From Methylotenera sp. (lineage in GTDB: Bacteria; Pseudomonadota; Gammaproteobacteria; Burkholderiales; Methylophilaceae): a stretch of DNA of 35,541 bases. Positions 32,808 through 35,541 of the stretch are shown here, piece by piece. The stretch is taken from the NCBI GenBank assembly GCA_014378495.1, contig JACMNP010000132.1, positions 1 to 35,541 on the forward strand, read 5' to 3'. Position 1 is the first letter of the stretch. Every line of letters begins with the position of its first letter. Position numbers and translations under genes: made by a program. The notes under the pieces were generated by a model. The model was not told the DNA's origin, ran no database searches, and saw nothing but the letters and a program-made list of their open reading frames with translations.

Positions 32808-33119
32808 TTAAGCAGCGATTGTTTCAATTTTAATTTCAGTAAAACTTTGGCGATGGCCTTGTGTTTTACGATAATGTTTACGACGACGGAATTTGAAAAT
32901 CATTACCTTGTCACCACGACCATGAGAAAGCACAGTTGCTTTAACAGTAGCGCCTTTAATGATAGGTGAACCGATGGTGGTTTTATCGCCATCTGAAACC
33001 ATTAAGATTTGATCTAGCGTAACACTACCGCCAACTTCAACCTCAAGTTTCTCAACTTTTAATCTCTCGCCTGCGATTACGCGATATTGCTTACCACCAG
33101 TTTTGATTACTGCATACAT
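32808..33119 (-). CDS. rplU: 50S ribosomal protein L21
   Basis: [49 protein letters not shown]. Confidence 0.98.
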   Translation of the reverse strand: MYAVIKTGGKQYRVIAGERLKVEKLEVEVGGSVTLDQILMVSDGDKTTIGSPIIKGATVKATVLSHGRGDKVMIFKFRRRKHYRKTQGHRQSFTEIKIETIAA

Positions 33120-33156
33120 GATTATGCCTTTAACTCATACTTCAGAAGAATCGCGC

Positions 33157-33184
33157 ATTATACGCAAATAATCACGCAAAGCAA
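33157..33184 (-). promoter_or_regulatory. sigma70-like promoter for rplU-rpmA
   Basis: Minus strand TTGCTT-N16-TATAAT upstream of the rplU ATG. Confidence 0.6.
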
Positions 33185-33330
33185 ACCATAATCGCAAGCT
33201 AAATCAAAATATTCTAGCGCATACTCTGGTGCACCATTATCGCACCATTTATGCACAAACAGTTTAAGCAGATGCAATGAGTGAAAGTCGGCTGTGATAA
33301 AATAAATGCTACTTTTATAGGTTCATTATT

Positions 33331-34314
33331 GTGACGCAAAGCTCCAGCCAACTACAGTCCATTCAGTCCTGCATTTCTAACGATATTATAGCCGTGAATA
33401 CGGTGATTCAGCACTCACTCAAATCTGATGTTAGCTTAGTTAATCAGGTAGCACATTACATTATTAATAGCGGTGGAAAACGGCTGCGCCCCATGCTGGT
33501 ACTACTTTCTGCAGGGTTATTTGGTGAAATAAAACCTCAGCATCACCAACTTGCTGCTGTAGTTGAGTTTATTCATACCGCTACTTTATTACATGATGAT
33601 GTAGTGGATGAATCATCAAAACGACGTGGACAAAATACTGCGAATGCATTATTTGGGAATGCTGCGAGCGTATTAGTTGGCGACTTTGTTTATTCACGCG
33701 CTTTTCAAATGATGGTCGCAGTGCAAAATATGCGCGTAATGGAAGAATTAAGTAATGCTACTAACGTGATCGCCGAAGGCGAAGTATTGCAATTACTGAA
33801 TATTCACAATGCTGCCATCAGCGATGAAGCTTACTTACAAGTAATTCATTACAAAACGGCCAAATTATTTGAAGCCGCTACACGCTTAGGTGCAATCATT
33901 AGCGGTGCTTCAGCCCCTGATGAAGAGGCTCTTAGCAGATATGGTATGCATATCGGCACTGCTTTTCAGCTCATTGATGACGTATTGGATTTAAGTGGTA
34001 ATACCGCTGAAATTGGCAAGAATTTAGGGGATGACTTGAATGAGGGCAAACCTACATTGCCGCTGCTCTATGCAATGCGTCACGGCAACGCTAGTGAAGC
34101 AGCCGCTATTAAAAATGCGATTGAGCGTGGTGGATTAGATGATCTAGCGACCGTGTTAAGTGCAGTTGAACGTACTGGTGCTTTACAACATGTGCATAAG
34201 GTAGCAGAAAACGAAGCTGAATTAGCTTGCGCTTCAATAGCGCACTTCTCAGATTCAAGCTACAAACAAGCCATGATTACTTTAGCGAAATTTGCTGTTT
34301 CAAGAAACTACTAG
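33331..34314 (+). CDS. ispB: polyprenyl (octaprenyl) diphosphate synthase
   Basis: GGKRLRPML, LLHDDVVDESSKRRGQNTAN, QLIDDVLDLSGN; GTG start. Confidence 0.96.
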   Translation: MTQSSSQLQSIQSCISNDIIAVNTVIQHSLKSDVSLVNQVAHYIINSGGKRLRPMLVLLSAGLFGEIKPQHHQLAAVVEFIHTATLLHDDVVDESSKRRGQNTANALFGNAASVLVGDFVYSRAFQMMVAVQNMRVMEELSNATNVIAEGEVLQLLNIHNAAISDEAYLQVIHYKTAKLFEAATRLGAIISGASAPDEEALSRYGMHIGTAFQLIDDVLDLSGNTAEIGKNLGDDLNEGKPTLPLLYAMRHGNASEAAAIKNAIERGGLDDLATVLSAVERTGALQHVHKVAENEAELACASIAHFSDSSYKQAMITLAKFAVSRNY

Positions 34315-34334
34315 AAAAAAGTTGAAACAGCAAA
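34291..34334. repeat. 13-bp perfect inverted repeat over the ispB stop codon
   Basis: TTTGCTGTTTCAA-N18-TTGAAACAGCAAA between convergent genes. Confidence 0.8.
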
Positions 34335-34341
34335 CAGGTGA

Positions 34342-34788
34342 TTAATTCAGTGTAATTTTTTCACCACTATCTGCATGATAGTAAGTCAAATGCGCGCAAT
34401 TACTTGTACCCGATGTGAGTGAGCCATCAAATAAAAAACTACCATCTACATCTACTAAGGCATAGCCATTATGATACAAAGTTACCTCAGCGAGCCTTTG
34501 CGCTAATTTGGGCGCAGGGGCTGATGTAAGGTCAGAGACTAACTTGCCTTCTATGATAGCGCTTTCTACTGTTGGCCCTTGTGCAGAATTTTGACGCATC
34601 GCAAAACTGATGCAATTTTCCTCTTCATCTTCTGCATATACTTCCCAACCACGGCCACCAGCCAGCTGTGACAACCAAGCAGGTAAATCCACTTCAACAC
34701 GGCAAACAATAGGCTCATCCCATTCAGGATGCGCAAATTCAGCATGTGCAAACTCGGCTTTATTGGATTGATTGGTGGTTTCTGTCAT
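34342..34788 (-). CDS. hypothetical protein
   Basis: 148-aa ORF with ribosome-binding-like upstream sequence; no family recognised; short repeat AEFAHAEFAHPEW at the N-terminus. Confidence 0.7.
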   Translation of the reverse strand: MTETTNQSNKAEFAHAEFAHPEWDEPIVCRVEVDLPAWLSQLAGGRGWEVYAEDEEENCISFAMRQNSAQGPTVESAIIEGKLVSDLTSAPAPKLAQRLAEVTLYHNGYALVDVDGSFLFDGSLTSGTSNCAHLTYYHADSGEKITLN

Positions 34789-34991
34789 TATATTTCCTTA
34801 TTACTTACTACGATTATAATATTAACTCTAAGCATATTTGCGGGCAGCTCATATAAATTTCAAGTAGCTCTAATGATGTGAAGGATTGATTGCCACAAAT
34901 ATTTAACGATGCGATGATGCATTTAGTTTACGAGCCGCTTAAAGAAAACAAGTTAATGTAGCGCCTAATACAAGAAAAAATAAGGATAGAT

Positions 34992-35541
34992 ATGCCGAAT
35001 GCATTCATTGAAATCTCTGATTTACTGCAACAAAATAGTACTATTTTCATTGGCATCAGCATTATTTTCGGCTTAATGGTAGGCAGTTTTCTCAATGTGG
35101 TGATTCATAGATTACCAAAAATGATGGAACGTGAATGGCATAACAACTGCCTTGAACTTCAAGGACAAGAAATCACAGAAACAAGCAAATATACACTAGC
35201 AAAACCGCGCTCTGCTTGCCCATCATGCGGGCATATGATTTCTGCGTTAGAAAATATCCCTGTTATTAGTTACGTATTTTTAAAAGGAAAATGTCGTGGT
35301 TGTAAGGCGCCAATCAATATGCGCTACCCTTTGATTGAAACACTTACGGGCATCTTAATCGGCTTAGTGAGTTGGAAGTTTGGTTATAGTGGTGCCACCA
35401 TATTTGCTTGGATTTTTGTTTTTGCGCTTATCACACTCACATTTATAGACTTTGATACACAACTACTCCCTGATGACATTACCTTACCTTTATTGTGGTT
35501 AGGCTTATTATTTAACTTAAATATAGGGTTTACTGATTTAA
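34992..35541 (+). CDS. pilD: prepilin peptidase (type 4 leader peptidase), C-terminus truncated by window edge
   Basis: MVGSFLNVVIHRLPKMMEREW, CPSCGHMISALENIPVISYVFLKGKCRGCKAPINMRYPLIE, FIDFDTQLLPDDITLP; open to the window end. Confidence 0.95.
   Translation, partial: MPNAFIEISDLLQQNSTIFIGISIIFGLMVGSFLNVVIHRLPKMMEREWHNNCLELQGQEITETSKYTLAKPRSACPSCGHMISALENIPVISYVFLKGKCRGCKAPINMRYPLIETLTGILIGLVSWKFGYSGATIFAWIFVFALITLTFIDFDTQLLPDDITLPLLWLGLLFNLNIGFTDL

Overview
The window looks like ordinary chromosome from a betaproteobacterium. Gene content and protein similarity suggest Methylophilaceae (Methylotenera-like), which is inference only. Most of it is housekeeping genes in compact operons: bioB (truncated), comF, trmL, rhodanese-grxC-secB-SH3-gpsA, gpmI-envC/M23, clpB, murJ-ribF-ileS-lspA, rpsT, purE/purK, rplU-rpmA / obgE-proB, ispB and pilD (truncated). 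The main accessory block is a probable metal-acquisition operon at 14599-20660 (minus strand): a DUF2946-like protein, an outer-membrane protein with a CGGAFC motif, a TonB-dependent receptor, a PepSY-TM protein with a His/Met-rich stretch, and a small exported protein. The receptor is broken by an apparent 1-nt frameshift at a 5-T run (17025-17029). Other notable non-coding structure: a 25-bp perfect palindrome before the receptor, a pair of direct repeats exactly 40 bp apart upstream of the operon, dRS3-like inverted repeat pairs on both sides of ileS (one supplies the 3' end of ribF), a sigma32-like promoter before clpB, and an imperfect palindromic intergenic element between rpmA and obgE. 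I saw no CRISPR array, tRNA, rRNA, transposase or phage gene. I cannot claim a clearly new system; the metal operon is the best candidate for follow-up.
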